Shown here: positions 44,829 through 55,578 of the stretch, one piece after another
Numbering within the stretch: position 1 is the stretch's first letter
Layout: every line of letters begins with the position of its first letter
Assembly (NCBI GenBank): GCA_028751875.1
Contig: CM054155.1
Location: forward strand, 3,357,217-3,421,216
Direction of reading: 5' to 3'
Source of the DNA: Rapana venosa
Taxonomy: Eukaryota; Mollusca; Gastropoda; Neogastropoda; Muricidae
DNA: 64,000 nt
Program-made: the position numbers and the translations under genes
Notes under the pieces: model-generated
Database searches by the model: none
Seen by the model: the letters and a program-made list of their open reading frames with translations, nothing else
Told to the model about the DNA's origin: nothing

Positions 44829-45113
44829 CGAGAACCTTCTAATGATCGTAAAAAAGCGTAAACTTAAATGGTATGGGCATGTCACAAGATCCAAAGGACT
44901 TGCAAAGACAATTTTACAAGGCACTGTCCAAGGAGGAAGAAGAAGAGGCAGACCAAGGAAGAGCTGGGAGGATAACATCAGCGAATGGACAGGACTAGAA
45001 CTCAACAAAACCCTGAGAAAGGCAGAACAGAGAGAGGAATGGAGGGAACTGGTTGTTGAGTCTTTGAGGGTGCCCCAACGGTCGTCAGACTACGGGACAG
45101 ATAGATAGATAGA
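44829..45113 (+). pseudogene. GATA-tailed non-LTR LINE, C-terminal fragment 2
   Basis: The plus-strand frame 44842-45108 is intact to its end: KLKWYGHVTRSKGLAKTI, GTVQGGRRRGRPRKSWEDNI, then EWTGL. It finishes in CTACGGGACAGATAGATAGA. This is the C-terminal end of an RTE-like LINE protein with its (GATA)n tail, 5'-truncated where it meets the LINE at 44828. Confidence 0.75.
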
Positions 45114-45395
45114 ATGTTGTACTTCTGATGGATAGTGTTGTATTTCTGATGGATAGTGTTTTACCTCTGATGGATAATGTTGTACTTCTGATGGATAGTG
45201 TTGTACTTCTGATGGATAGTGTTGTACTTCTGATGGATAGTGTTGTATTTCTGATGGATAGTGTTGTACTTCTGATGGATAGTGTTGTACTTCTGATGGA
45301 TAGTGTTGTATTTCTGATGGTTATTTTTGTTCTTCTGATGGAATGTCGGTACTGGTCTACTTCTTGGGGATATGGGTGTACTTTTAATGAATACT
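45114..45395 (+). repeat. 21-bp satellite locus, part 2
   Basis: At least ten well-preserved units of GTTGTACTTCTGATGGATAG plus T are followed by more degenerate ones to 45395. Both strands are open because 21 is divisible by three, giving 7-residue peptides of no known family. Confidence 0.92.
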
Positions 45396-45408
45396 TGTGT
45401 ATTTCAAT
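45396..45408 (+). repeat. Left target-site duplication of the RTE-like LINE
   Basis: TGTGTATTTCAAT is repeated exactly at 48639-48651. Up to two leading bases could belong to the tail on the right side. Confidence 0.85.
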
Positions 45409-45645
45409 CCCCCGTGGGACTCCCGGGGTATGCTTGCAAAGCGAGCATCGCAAGAATAGGATCTCTGCCCTCCAACCAGGCATGTCGTAAAAGGCGACTA
45501 AGGTGGAACCCTTCCCCCAGGTAGGGGGTTAGACACAGGGCTAACAACCCTGTTCTGTAAAAAAACATTTGTTACGGAAACAGCAACAAAAGAAATAAAC
45601 AATACAGGGTGTGACGGCCTTCCAGAGTCATCGGAAGATGCTCGT

Positions 45646-46440
45646 ATGAATGTCAGTGGTGAAAGCCGAAAGGAAGCCACTGACAGGAAGATGGAAGTCT
45701 TTAGCGCCAAAAATAAGACCAAAATAGGATTCTGGAATGTGAGAACCATGTTTGAGACAGGAAAACTAGCGCAAGTTACAGCAGAGATGAGACGCTACAA
45801 TTTGCATATTCTCGTAATCAGTGAAAGCCGATGGACAGGATCAGGCAAATACAGAGCCAGCACAGGAGAGACAGTGCTGTACAGTGGTAGAGATGACAGC
45901 CAACACCATGAGGGAGTAGCAATTATCATGAAGAAAGGAATGGAGAAGTGCCTGATGGAGTGGAAACCATCAACAGCAGGATGATGAGGATAAAATGAAA
46001 GTAAGCATGCTAATACCACAATCATACAGTGCTATGCACCAAACCAACGACAGTGGAGAAGAAAGCAAAGATACATTTTAGAACAATTACAGGGTGAAAT
46101 GGAAAACACACACCAAACCATGACATGAGGATAGTGATGGGTGACCTAAATGCAAAAGTCGGAAAAGACAACACAAATCAAGAAAGAGCCAGGGAAAAGA
46201 AGGATGTGGCAGCAAATGACAACGGAGAAAGATTGGTGGAATTCTGCATGACAAACAACCTGGCCATTGGAGGGACATTATTTGCACACCCTGAGATCCA
46301 CAAGCTTACCTGGTGTTCCCCCCCAATGGAAGAGACAAAAACCAGATCGACCACCTGATGATCAATGGACATGGAGAAGATAGCTCCTAGATGTAAAAGT
46401 AAGGAGAGGAGCCGATGTTGGCAGTGATCACCACCTTGTC
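45646..46440 (+). pseudogene. Endonuclease domain of the RTE-like LINE
   Basis: IGFWNVRTMFETGKLAQVTA and LVISESRWTGSGKYR lie in the first frame (45646-45984). After a frameshift, [11 protein letters not shown] lies near 46137, and a QIDHLMI segment in another frame follows near 46340. WNVRTM, SESRW, GDLNA and the final D-H are conserved catalytic landmarks of the apurinic-type endonuclease used to nick target DNA. Confidence 0.85.
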
Positions 46441-46455
46441 ACTGCAACCCTAAAA

Positions 46456-47960
46456 GTGAAGCTGAGAAAAAATGGATCTGGGAAACCAAGACAACAACAT
46501 TTTGATGTGGAAAAGCTGCGCAACACCAAAGTAAAGAGTGCTTTCACCCTCCAGCTCAAAAACAAGTTCCAAGCACTGGTGGATACTGAAAACTACACAC
46601 CTCCTGACACGACTAATATAAACACCATGTGGAAACAAGTCAGGACAGCCTACACACAAGCCAGCGAACGTGCTTAGGACAGAGACAGAGGAAGAGAAAA
46701 AGGTGGATTACAGCAGACACCTGGCAAGCCATTGAGAACAGGAGAGAACTGAAGAAGAAAATCTTAGAGACAAAGTCAGAGCGGATAAGAGAGAGGTACA
46801 AACAACAGTACAGAGAAGCAAACCAAACTGTGAAGAGAATGACAAGAACAGACGAGCGTACCTACATGGATGATATTGCAAGACAAGCAGAGGAGGCTGC
46901 TGCAAAGGGAGAGCAAGGACAGGTGTATAAGATTACCAAGACTGTCAGTGGCAAGTACCGGAGCAACACTGAACACCAATCCTAGATAAACAAGGCCAAA
47001 TACTTACCACAGAAACAGAACACGATGCAAGATGGGCAGAACATTTCAGCGAAGTTCTCAACAGACCACCACCAACTGAAGAGGCAGATGTACAAGATCC
47101 TGATGCTGATCTCAATGTGAACAGCACACCACCAAAGAAGGAAGAGATTATAGCAGCAATCACCTCTCAAGAATGGAAAAGCCCCTGGCCAGACAACCTC
47201 AACGCAGAACTTTCAAGGCAGATCCAGAATTTGCATCTAAAGTTCTACAGCCACTCTTTGCAGCTATATGGGAGGAGAACAGCTACCAGCAGATTGGACA
47301 GAAGGAGTCATCGTGAAGATCCCAAAGAAAGGAGCCCTGAACAATTGTAACAACTGGAGAGAAATCACTCTGCTATCTGTTCCCAGCAAGATTCTGGCAA
47401 AGATCATCATCGGACGAATCTCAGAGGCAGTGGACCAACAACTCAGAAAGGAACAGGCAGGTTTCAGACCAGGAAGAAGATGCATAGACCAGATCTTCAC
47501 CCTGTGCAACATCACCGAACAGTGCACGGAATGGCAGAGACAGCTGTATATCAACTTCGTAGATTTTGAAAAAGCCTTTGACAGCATTCATCGAGAAAGT
47601 GTATGGCGCATACTCCGAGCATATGGAATTCCACAGGAGATTATCCAAGTCATTAAGAGCTTCTACAACAACTTCACGTGCAGAGTAGGAAACAGCAAAA
47701 CCAGTTTGTGTACAAACCGGCGTCAGACAAGGCTGCCCCATGTCAGCACTACTCTTCAACCTGACAATTGATTGGGTGAGAACAAACAACAGCTGACCAG
47801 TCAACGGGCATCAGATGGACCCCCTTCTCAACGCTTGAAGACCTAGATTTTGCCGACGATCTGGCACTGCTCTCACATACCCACCATCACATTCAAGAGA
47901 AGACATCCCGTCATCAGCACTTTCCGCACAGCAAGTAGCCTGAAAATCAGTCAGAAGAAG
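46456..47960 (+). pseudogene. Reverse transcriptase domain of the RTE-like LINE
   Basis: A linker (46456-46985) is followed by RT with KIPKKGALNNCNNWREITLL near 47316, EQAGFRPGRRCIDQI near 47452, YINFVDFEKAFDSIHRES near 47549, a TGVRQGCPMSALLF segment near 47720 in a shifted frame, and FADDLALL with the catalytic FADD at 47848-47859 intact. A frameshift near 47770 separates the last two motifs. It copies element RNA into DNA in an active relative. Confidence 0.88.
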
Positions 47961-48089
47961 ACAGAGGTGATGACACTGAACGTCAGAAACCCCTCACCGG
48001 TAACAGTGAATGAGAAGATTTACCAACAACTGAAGAGTTCACGTACCTCGGAGCACTGTTAGCATGACGGCGCAGCAGGCAGCGACATC

Positions 48090-48630
48090 AAGAACCGGAT
48101 TAGCAAAGCAAGAAATGCTTATAGAAATCTGAACAATGTGTGGAAATCATCCCAGTACAGCACCACAACCAAACTAAGACTATACCAGAGCTGTGTACTT
48201 TCCACCCTTTTGTACGGCTCGGAGTGCTGGAGGATGACTGAGAGTGACCTCGACAAACTATCCACATTCCACACGAAGAATCTCAGAAGAATCTTGCGCA
48301 TCTTCTGGCCTGAGACCATCTCCAACCAAAAACTTTTTGCCCGTTGCAACCAAGAAAGCATGGACAACATCATCATGCATAGGCGATGGGGATGGATAGG
48401 GCATATCTGCCGTCGGGAACAGGGAAACATCGCCCGAACAGCCCTCCACTGGACACCAGAGGGAAAACGCAAACGAGGACGACCCAAGAACACTTGACGT
48501 CGGACCGTCGAAGCAGAGCTGAAGACCTTCCAACATACCTGGGGAACCATTCAGAAGCTGGCCCAGGACAGACAGGAGTGGAGAACATTTGTTGCTGCCC
48601 TACGTGCCAATAAGGCACAAAGGCATTGAC
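48090..48630 (+). pseudogene. C-terminal domain of the RTE-like LINE
   Basis: LRLYQSCVLSTLLYGSECWR near 48175 and RRWGWIGHICRREQGNIART near 48380 are followed by KRKRGRPK and a TWRRTVEAELK-type end. The RxGRPK-TW block is conserved in RTE-like proteins; its exact role is not known to me. One frameshift or stop lies near 48497, after which the last codons run to about 48628. Confidence 0.82.
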
Positions 48631-48638
48631 GATGATGA

Positions 48639-48720
48639 TGTGTATTTCAATAGATACTTGTGTACTTTTGATGGAACTTAGATGTATATTATATACAACG
48701 TGGTGTACCTGTAATAGGGC
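48639..48720 (+). repeat. Right target-site duplication and 21-bp satellite remnant, part 3
   Basis: TGTGTATTTCAAT at 48639-48651 duplicates 45396-45408. It is followed by ATAGATACTTGTGTACTTTT and further degenerate units equivalent to the sequence left of the RTE insertion. Confidence 0.8.
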
Positions 48721-48901
48721 TTTGTGGTCATGTGCTGAAAAGAGGTGACTTGGCAACTCTATTCAACTGTGGAGCAGATAATGGAGAAGGCCGTGTGTTA
48801 ATGGTGTACAAAGATGGTGTGACCACAACCTCTGCAGTAGTGGCGGAAAAATCCCCAAAACAATGACAAAAGCTCCAGTTATGGTAAGTGTGTGTGTGTG
48901 T

Positions 48902-48948
<47 letters not shown>

Positions 48949-49008
48949 TATGCGTATGCTCATGCGTGTGTGGTGCGTGTTTGTGGGTGCGTGTCATGCA
49001 TGCATGTG

Positions 49009-49053
<45 letters not shown>
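48721..49053. repeat. Spacer and (TG)n microsatellites
   Basis: Unique sequence to 48885, then TG runs at 48888-48946 and 49009-49053 separated by an imperfect TGCG-rich segment. Confidence 0.9.
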
Positions 49054-49055
<2 letters not shown>

Positions 49056-49257
49056 GTGTCAGCTCTTGCCACTATCCTCCACTCAAATCCCCTTGCTGAA
49101 GTTACCATACTCGGCAGAAGAGTACAGAAAAGTTAGATGATGTTTTTGTTGTAAATATTGTTTCAAGGAAACTACATGTTGGGACGAGAAACATCCTGTT
49201 TTATTTCTTCTTTGTCTGTCTGTTTTTCTGCATGTCTGTCGCTGTCTTTCTGTGCAT
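49054..49257. other. Unannotated spacer
   Basis: Short unique sequence passing into CTGT units. Nothing is recognised. Confidence 0.6.
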
Positions 49258-49339
49258 ATCTGTCTGTCTGTCTGCCTGTCTCTCGTGGCGCGCGCGCGCG
49301 CGCATGTTGTGTGTGTTTTGTGTGTGTGTGTGTGTGTGT

Positions 49340-49394
<55 letters not shown>
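49258..49394. repeat. CTGT - (GC)n - (TG)n - (GA)n compound microsatellite
   Basis: Four different simple repeats follow one another: CTGT units, GCGCGCGCGCGCGCGC at about 49288-49303, TG and then GA. Confidence 0.95.
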
Positions 49395-49396
<2 letters not shown>

Positions 49397-49894
49397 CTGA
49401 ACTAAAATAATTGGCACTTCTCAGCATTTCAAGGATTTGAACATTAGACTCTGAGATGTTTTCCTCAACGTAAAACTTACCGCTTTTAGATGTAAATCAG
49501 ATATCAGAAGACTCTCCTCTTCAACAGCAGGGGTTCGTACCAGCTGCATAATGCAGACTGCTTCATGTGGTGTGATGTGATGCAATGTGAGGTGGCATAG
49601 TGCCTTCAGACTTATTCTAATCTTTTCAGCTTCAACTAAACAGCGACATTTCCGACTTCCCAAGTTTAGATGTAAACAAAAGTATCCTATGTGTGTTACG
49701 TTATTTTGTTGTTGTTTTGCTTTGTTATAAGCAAAGAGCAATGATTTCAGATTCCTAACAAATATCCTTCAGAAATCGGTAGATTTCCGCTACATCACAC
49801 GTAACGAGAAAACCCTATTGAAGCAGGAGGAGAGCAGCCAGTGGGAACCTCTCCATCGATTGTTACCTGACCTATAGAATGTTTCACGCTTGAG
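49395..49894. other. Unannotated unique sequence
   Basis: No domain, exon or repeat family is recognised. Confidence 0.6.
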
Positions 49895-50090
49895 TCAGGG
49901 AGCAGAGGTTCGCGTCTTGACTGTGGCTGCCAGGACCTCCCTTCCCCTTGGGAGCCAACGTCCGTGCTGACCCTTAACCCTTCCAGTCCCTCATGGGCTC
50001 TAAACCAAAGCCCCGTGTGTAATCGCAGGCATAGACAATCTTACACGCACGTTAAATTCCATTCCACCTTAGAAGAGGGAAGAGCAGGAC
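49895..50090 (+). mobile_element. SINE-1 copy, strongly diverged
   Basis: A B-box-like GCAGAGGTTCGCGTC is followed by CCCTTCCCCTTGGGAG, a GTGCTGACCCTTAACCCTTC block, CTCTAAACCAAAGCCCCGTG and CACGTTAAATTCCATTCCAC. Each of these lines up in order with the SINE-1 copy at 58017. Confidence 0.6.
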
Positions 50091-50157
50091 CTTCGTGCCG
50101 GCAGGAGTGAATGACAAACTAGAAACACAGGCACACTGATGCTATGGAGAGACATCA

Positions 50158-50262
50158 TCCCGAAGTCGGAATATCGCGACCTTAATCGTTAGAAAAAAGT
50201 TGTGTTTGCACAAACCCAACCAATGGTGAACTTTGGGTACAAAAACGAAAATGGGGAAAACG
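50158..50262 (+). mobile_element. Fragment of SINE-2 3' module
   Basis: CCCGAAGTCGGAATATCGCG followed by ACCTTAATCG, GTTTGCACAA and CCAATGGTGA matches the plus orientation of the module whose reverse is at 12253 and 58378. Confidence 0.5.
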
Positions 50263-51050
50263 CGACGTAATTATTAGTATTTTACAAATTGTTTCACACA
50301 CTTAGTGACCGATGCCCTTAACTCCGAATGCTTTTACTTTTTTTTTTTCGACCTGCCATGACACATCAAACAAACGACAGGAAAAAAGACCTTTCCTTTT
50401 ATTTCCTTCAATATCAGAAGAGTAAGGGATTAAACATGTTTTCCTCCCAGTGTTCCTATAATTACGCCTTTTATTGACTTGTTTTCAAAATGAATAGGTA
50501 TTATCACAGTTGTTGTGGTTGATGATGTGTGCTTTTGTTTCAAATAAGACAATTGGTGTTGTCTATTGTTCAATAGCTGGCATCAGTGTCCCAATACGTT
50601 GATATCCAGTTTTATAAGTCGGGCCTTGTTACTTCCCTTGATGCCTTTGGTTCAAGTGTAGGCTTAGAAAGGCAGAGAAAGGGGACAGCAGAATTTTTAT
50701 GTACGTTTTGTAGACCGTATATTTATCCCGCATAGTGAAGCGTGATGCGATCATAATACAAAAAGTAATTTAGAGGGAAGCCACAGGGGGAGGCAACACA
50801 CTGAACAGAGCACAGCAATGATCAGCCATGATGGGTGACTTGTTTGATTATAAAAAAACAAACAAATAAACAAACAAACAAAAAGATATTTTTGTCGAGA
50901 ACACGAGGAGACATAGCAAAGTAGAATAGAAGGGGGCGGGGGAGGGGGAGGGGGTTGTCAAACAGAATAAATATATATAGGATATGATTCTTGAACACTT
51001 AATTTTCATCATCATCATTATTATCAGTAGTCCCGTGACCTATCTGATGT
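50263..51050. other. Unannotated AT-rich sequence
   Basis: Non-repetitive apart from an AACAAACAAACA run at 50857-50882 and a G-rich block at 50933-50957. No gene is recognised. Confidence 0.6.
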
Positions 51051-51052
51051 GT

Positions 51053-51073
51053 GGGGGGGGGGGGGGGGGGGGT

Positions 51074-51112
<39 letters not shown>
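51053..51112. repeat. Poly-G tract, 60 nt with one T
   Basis: A homopolymer run interrupted only at 51073. It is the longest G run in the window. A glycine-rich frame through it is an artefact. Confidence 0.95.
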
Positions 51113-51113
<1 letters not shown>

Positions 51114-52279
51114 TAGGGACGATTGTTGGACAGTGGTTTTCTTCAGGCTAGTTGTTATCCTGACGTCTGTGTCTTATGTTGTTAGGTATTATTTTACATG
51201 TATACACAGCAGAGCAGGGAACAACAAACTGTATATATCAGTATATTAAACATAGAGCTGACCAACGTAGGTTTAGATTTATGGCCTGAATGAATGTTAT
51301 GATGTAGACACTTTTATCAGGAAATCAGTTCTGCCATTCACTTAAAAATAAAATCAGACATGTAACACTGTTGCCAGGAGTTTCGCTGCGTACCAACAGT
51401 CGAGGGACACCTTGACATGAGACAGCTTTTCTGTTGCAACAGCTCCACCCAGAAAACATTGTTCTTCTTTCCACAAACCTACGCATTAATTAAACTATCC
51501 GTGCTTTGATATGTGGAGACCTGCCCAAACCTCAGCCAGTGTCTGGAGCTGTGCACTTTGTCAGGCTGCTGCCAGCATGATGCTCTGTGCCGTATACACA
51601 GACTTAAAGTGGAAGGTTAAAGAGAATCAGCATAAATTATGCAGAGTATTGAGAGTGGCCAATCCTGATGTTGTTAACGAACATGAAAAACAAGAAAAGA
51701 GTATGTGCAGAGCACACCAACAGTTGGCAAACTGGAACTGCTGTTTTTATTTGTTGCGATATACAGAGAGACAAGGGTAGGGCATTGACTAAACCTCCCT
51801 CCCTGTTTCCAGATAGCTGTCATTCATTAATCTATAATCATAGTAGGTGAAAGACCGGATCGGCTTTGAGCTTGTGTACGTTTTGTTCAGAAGGAAAATT
51901 AATTATTGTCGTGAATTGTTCAGTCGTTAATGTCATTGTCTCCTTATTAGTTCATATCTAATTTTATCAGTCGGCGGGTTTCGCCACAAACTTCAAAGAG
52001 CTTGGCGTTATAGGGAGGGGGATAGTGCTTAATATGTGGTGAACAGTTTGTCGTACACAAAGCATGATAATAGGATCACTGCACAAAAGGAAATTTGGTA
52101 AGAAGCTGCGGGAGAGCAGACTCCAGCAGTGATGAAGAAGAGAGACAGCATTACAGTTAGCGGGGATGCCTGATTTGTTTATTAAAAAGAAAAAGAACAA
52201 AGCCGTTCGTTACTAGAGAATACGAGAGACTATAATTTTAGAACCAAAGGGAAAATGGGGAGGGAAAAGTGAAGTTAGG
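51113..52279. other. Unannotated unique sequence
   Basis: The frame at 51511-51780 (89 codons) is non-repetitive but has no domain or exon-like boundary that I can support. Nothing else is seen. Confidence 0.55.
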
Positions 52280-52349
52280 GTGTGTTTTTGGTTGTGTGTG
52301 TGTGGTGTGTGGGGTTTTGGGGGGGAAGGGGGGGGGGGGGGGGGGGGGG
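52280..52349. repeat. TG run and poly-G tract
   Basis: GTGTGTGTG-rich sequence passes into a 22-nt G run at 52328-52349. Confidence 0.9.
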
Positions 52350-52497
52350 ACGCTAAAGAAAAAGGGGAACAACAGCCCAAAAAAGACATAATTATTTGAA
52401 ACATTTTTCGGATTTTTTTTGTTTTTGGGGTGCTTCTGTTTTACAACTCAGTCACATATACAGCTTGTGCATGTAAGTCCATATATTCACACTCTCA

Positions 52498-52582
52498 CGG
52501 CGCGCGCGCGCGCGCGTGTATGTGTGCACGTGTGTGTGTGTGCATGTGTGTGTGTGCGCGCGCGCAGTGTGTGTGTGTGAAA
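52498..52582. repeat. (CG)n / (TG)n compound microsatellite
   Basis: CG repeats at 52499-52516 and 52556-52565 with TG-rich sequence between and after. Confidence 0.95.
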
Positions 52583-53396
52583 TTTTGCGCAGATATGCAT
52601 AATAATTCCGAACGAATTTAGGAATGAATGAAAAATTAACAAAGTTCGTTTGTCGTATAAATATCTTTGTTTATCAAAATTGGACAGAATTGTTGCTGTA
52701 AATAGAGGCTTATTGGTTTTCACTCCGTGAGAAAATCACATAATTACTCTTTATTTGGAAACTCCACACTGACAGAAACAGACCAAAACAAAGCAGAAAC
52801 AGAGCAATGTTTGATGAAGTATCAAATTCGGTCTTTGCAAACCTAGGAAACAAACATCAGAAGTCGAATCTGTGGGTGTCTTTACAATGAATACCATTAT
52901 CAGGGAAAACAGTACCAGTCTTGGATTTCTCTTTACCCAAAAAATAAAGAAAGAAAAATATTGATAATCATCCCCCCCCCCCCCCCCAACAATAACAGGA
53001 ACTAATCAAACAAACAAACCAACCCCACTCAATATAAACTCCTAGCTTAAATTTCTAGATTGTCAATATTGAACAGAGCCACCCAAGCAAAACAAAAGCA
53101 GAGGGAAAATGCTGACTTATAACATCTCAGATTACACCCTCCCTATTCCTGGAAAGGAGAGAGACCTGACCCAGTCACTGATTCTGTTTGGGTTTTTTAA
53201 AAGAAAAAAGCAACAACAAAAAAACCACCCCAACTCTAACCATCTTTAGAAATCTCAAACAGAAACCATTGTGCATGGGCTTAAAATCTCAAGTTGTCAG
53301 TTCAAAAGAAATGAGAAAGAATGCCGGGTTATAATGGGAATAACTTAGTCATGAGATTGACGACTCGGCTGCATATGGGTGTCATTACGCTGTGAC
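52583..53396. other. Unannotated AT-rich sequence
   Basis: Holds a 15-nt poly-C at 52973-52987 and otherwise ordinary sequence. No gene. Confidence 0.6.
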
Positions 53397-53452
53397 TTGT
53401 TGTGTTGTGTTGTGTTGTGTTGTGTTGTGTTGTGTTGTGTTGTGTTGTGTGG
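53397..53452. repeat. (TGTTG)n pentanucleotide repeat
   Basis: About ten tandem TGTTG units. Confidence 0.95.
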
Positions 53453-53959
53453 TGTATTCATGCTATGGTTGTTCTTGTGTCCATTTGATTTCAGGTTTTC
53501 TTTGAATGTTTTTAAAAACAAATGTCGATCATAGTTTTCATGTGTTTTTTGTCGTGTGTGTGCGTGCGTGCGTGTGTGTGTGTGTGTGAATGATTCCTAC
53601 CAAGCTATGTGCCTGTCAGTGCTGTGCTCTTTGTACATGCCCTTCATGGGATGACTGCAGTATTAGTTGTCCTGACTTGGACTTTTTAGGCAGTTTGTGG
53701 CCTCAAGCACAAAGCAACGCGTTCTTTTCCTTTTTTTCTGTGTGTGCAAGTGAATACAAATTCAGTGTCTTGATATTTTGCCAGACAACATACTATGTTG
53801 TTCATGGAGAGATTTGACAATGAAAACCCCCAAATGAAGACTTTCGGGTTGCTTATTTAAACCCTTGAAAAAACAACCCTGTATATATTTTATTGAAATT
53901 GAAGAGACTGAGTTAATAGTCTTTAAAAGCAACAACAACAACTCAGGAATCAACATGAA
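53453..53959. other. Unannotated, with short (TG)n
   Basis: A TG/TGCG run lies at 53556-53588. The following 75-codon frame is cysteine-rich but unsupported as an exon. Confidence 0.55.
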
Positions 53960-53964
53960 TATCC

Positions 53965-54510
53965 GTGTCAAGAGTCAAAGACTGTCTGTAGAAATCATGA
54001 CAGAAAACGTCATTAGCTAACATAAATATGTCTATGAAAATAAGCACAGAAAATGTCTTTGGTTGACATATGTCTATAAAAATCGCAAGAAAACGTTTGT
54101 TAGTCCAAATCTGTCTACAGACATGAACAAAGAAAACGTCATCAGTCAAAGTCTGTCTGTAGACATGAACACAGAAAACTCCATCAGTCAAAGTCTGCAG
54201 ACATGAACACAGAAAACGTCATCAGTCAAAGTCTGTCTACAGACATGAACAAAGAAAACGTCATCAGTCAAAGTCTGTCTGTAGACATGAACAAAGAAAA
54301 CATCATCAGTCAAAGTCTGTCTGCAGACATGAACAAAGAAAACATCATCAGTCAAAGTCTGTCTGCAGACATGAACAAAGAAAACGTCATTAGTCCCTTT
54401 TTTTAAGAACAAAAAGGGAAAAAAAGTTTAAAAAAAGAAAGAAAATCAAAACGTCATTAGTCAAAGTCTTGTCTGCAGACATGAACAAAGAAAACGTGAT
54501 TAGTCCAAGT
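53965..54510. repeat. 42-bp minisatellite
   Basis: The unit is GTCTGTCTGCAGACATGAAC plus AAAGAAAACGTCATCAGTCA plus AA. ACATGAAC occurs at 54121, 54163, 54201, 54243, 54285, 54327 and 54369, so the spacing is 42 bp except one 38-bp unit. More diverged units extend left to about 53965, and one unit lies right of an A-rich insertion at 54392-54452. Frames on both strands are open within units. Confidence 0.92.
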
Positions 54511-54539
54511 GTCAGAGTGTATGTCATCAAGGACTGTAC

Positions 54540-54639
54540 ATGTCTAGTCAGTCCCCAATTAATGAAGCAGCAGCTGCCTCCCCCAAACTGGGCTGCAGAT
54601 GACCACACACACACACACACACTCACACACACACACACA

Positions 54640-54674
<35 letters not shown>

Positions 54675-54870
54675 TACTAGTTTGGTGCATATTCCTCCCT
54701 TCAGCAGGGCCAGCCCGGCAGAGAAATAATGAACTAATGTATGCATCACCATTGTTATGCAAAGAGAGCCACTGTCGATAACAGCATCTCCTCCCGCTCA
54801 TGCGCTCATGCGTGCAGGATTTAAATATTCATGAGGGCTGTACCCTGCCCTAGCTTCAGGTTCCTCATGA
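54540..54870 (+). promoter_or_regulatory. Motif-dense non-repetitive segment; candidate enhancer
   Basis: CATTGTTATGCAAAG at 54750-54764 matches the vertebrate SOX-POU composite site (CATTGTTATGCAAAT) at 14 of 15 positions. Nearby are AATTAAT (54557-54563), CAGCTG (54571-54576), GTGCATATTC (about 54684), a CGATAA GATA-type site (54776-54781) and TTTAAATATTCATGAG (about 54820). A (CA)n at 54604-54672 splits the segment. All functional meaning is inference from motif resemblance. Confidence 0.3.
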
Positions 54871-55055
54871 GTGAGCCTTGTCCTCTGTGTGTGTGTGTGT
54901 GTGTGTCCCTGGCTATTCCTGGATGCTCTTCTCTTTTATCTGTCTACTTGGAATAAAAATGTTATAATAACGTTATTGTGGAAAGGGGTGTGGGGATATT
55001 GTTGAGTAGTTTGATTGTTCAAATTGTGTCTGCTTTACTGCATTGTCGTTGAGGA
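54871..55055. other. Unannotated spacer with (TG)n
   Basis: A TG run lies at 54886-54906. Nothing else is recognised. Confidence 0.6.
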
Positions 55056-55081
55056 GGGGGGGGGGGGGGGGGGGGGGGGGG
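55056..55081. repeat. Poly-G tract, 26 nt
   Basis: A homopolymer run read directly. Confidence 0.95.
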
Positions 55082-55517
55082 ATAGTTTAAGGGTTTTTTC
55101 CCTCTGCTTTTTTCAAGGAGAATATGTTGTTTTTCTTTTTTCTGTTTCGTTTTGCTTTGTTTACGGTCATTTTTCATTCTTTCCAGAGCCTCTGCGACCC
55201 CCCGCCCCCCTCCAATGTTAGTGCTTGAGGTGTTATCGTCAGGCCCAGTGTGACAAAAACACTGAAATATTATGCTTAACAATGTTGAAAAGAGTTTTTA
55301 ACAATTCTTGCAGCACGTCTTTGGTAATATTCTGTCTGCACCGCCTGTTAAACCAAGGAAATGAATAGAGTTACTGTATAAGTACAATAATTGTGTTTTG
55401 TTCATTTTCACAAGTGTGTTTGTCTTGTTTTGTGCTGTCTTTGTGGTGGCTGGGTCTAGACGGGTGTTGTTTTTTTTCTTTTGCATTCCTGGTGAGGGTT
55501 TTGTTTATGTGGCTGTC

Positions 55518-55518
<1 letters not shown>
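55082..55518. other. Unannotated T-rich sequence
   Basis: No gene is recognised. The sequence lies between a poly-G and a poly-C tract. Confidence 0.6.

Positions 55519-55575
<57 letters not shown>
55519..55575. repeat. Poly-C tract, 57 nt
   Basis: An uninterrupted homopolymer run. It directly abuts the 3' end of the SINE-2 copy on the minus strand, whose end would be followed by G. Confidence 0.95.

Positions 55576-55576
<1 letters not shown>

Positions 55577-55578
<2 letters not shown>

Larger units (their letters stand above)
45409..48638 (+). mobile_element. RTE-like non-LTR retrotransposon, near full length
   Basis: This 3.23 kb insert has the length expected of RTE elements. It starts with a 5' UTR (CCCCCGTGGGACTCCCGGGG) and has an endonuclease, RT and C-terminal domain in order. 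It ends in GACGATGATGATG and is flanked by a 13-bp direct repeat. It sits inside the 21-bp satellite, whose sequence resumes immediately after. The single protein is broken into at least eight frames, so it is inactive, but the clean boundaries argue for a comparatively young insertion. Confidence 0.9.

Noticed and set aside
51511..51780. An 89-codon frame as an exon
   Set aside because: Non-repetitive, but without splice-site context, domain or any second supporting exon nearby.
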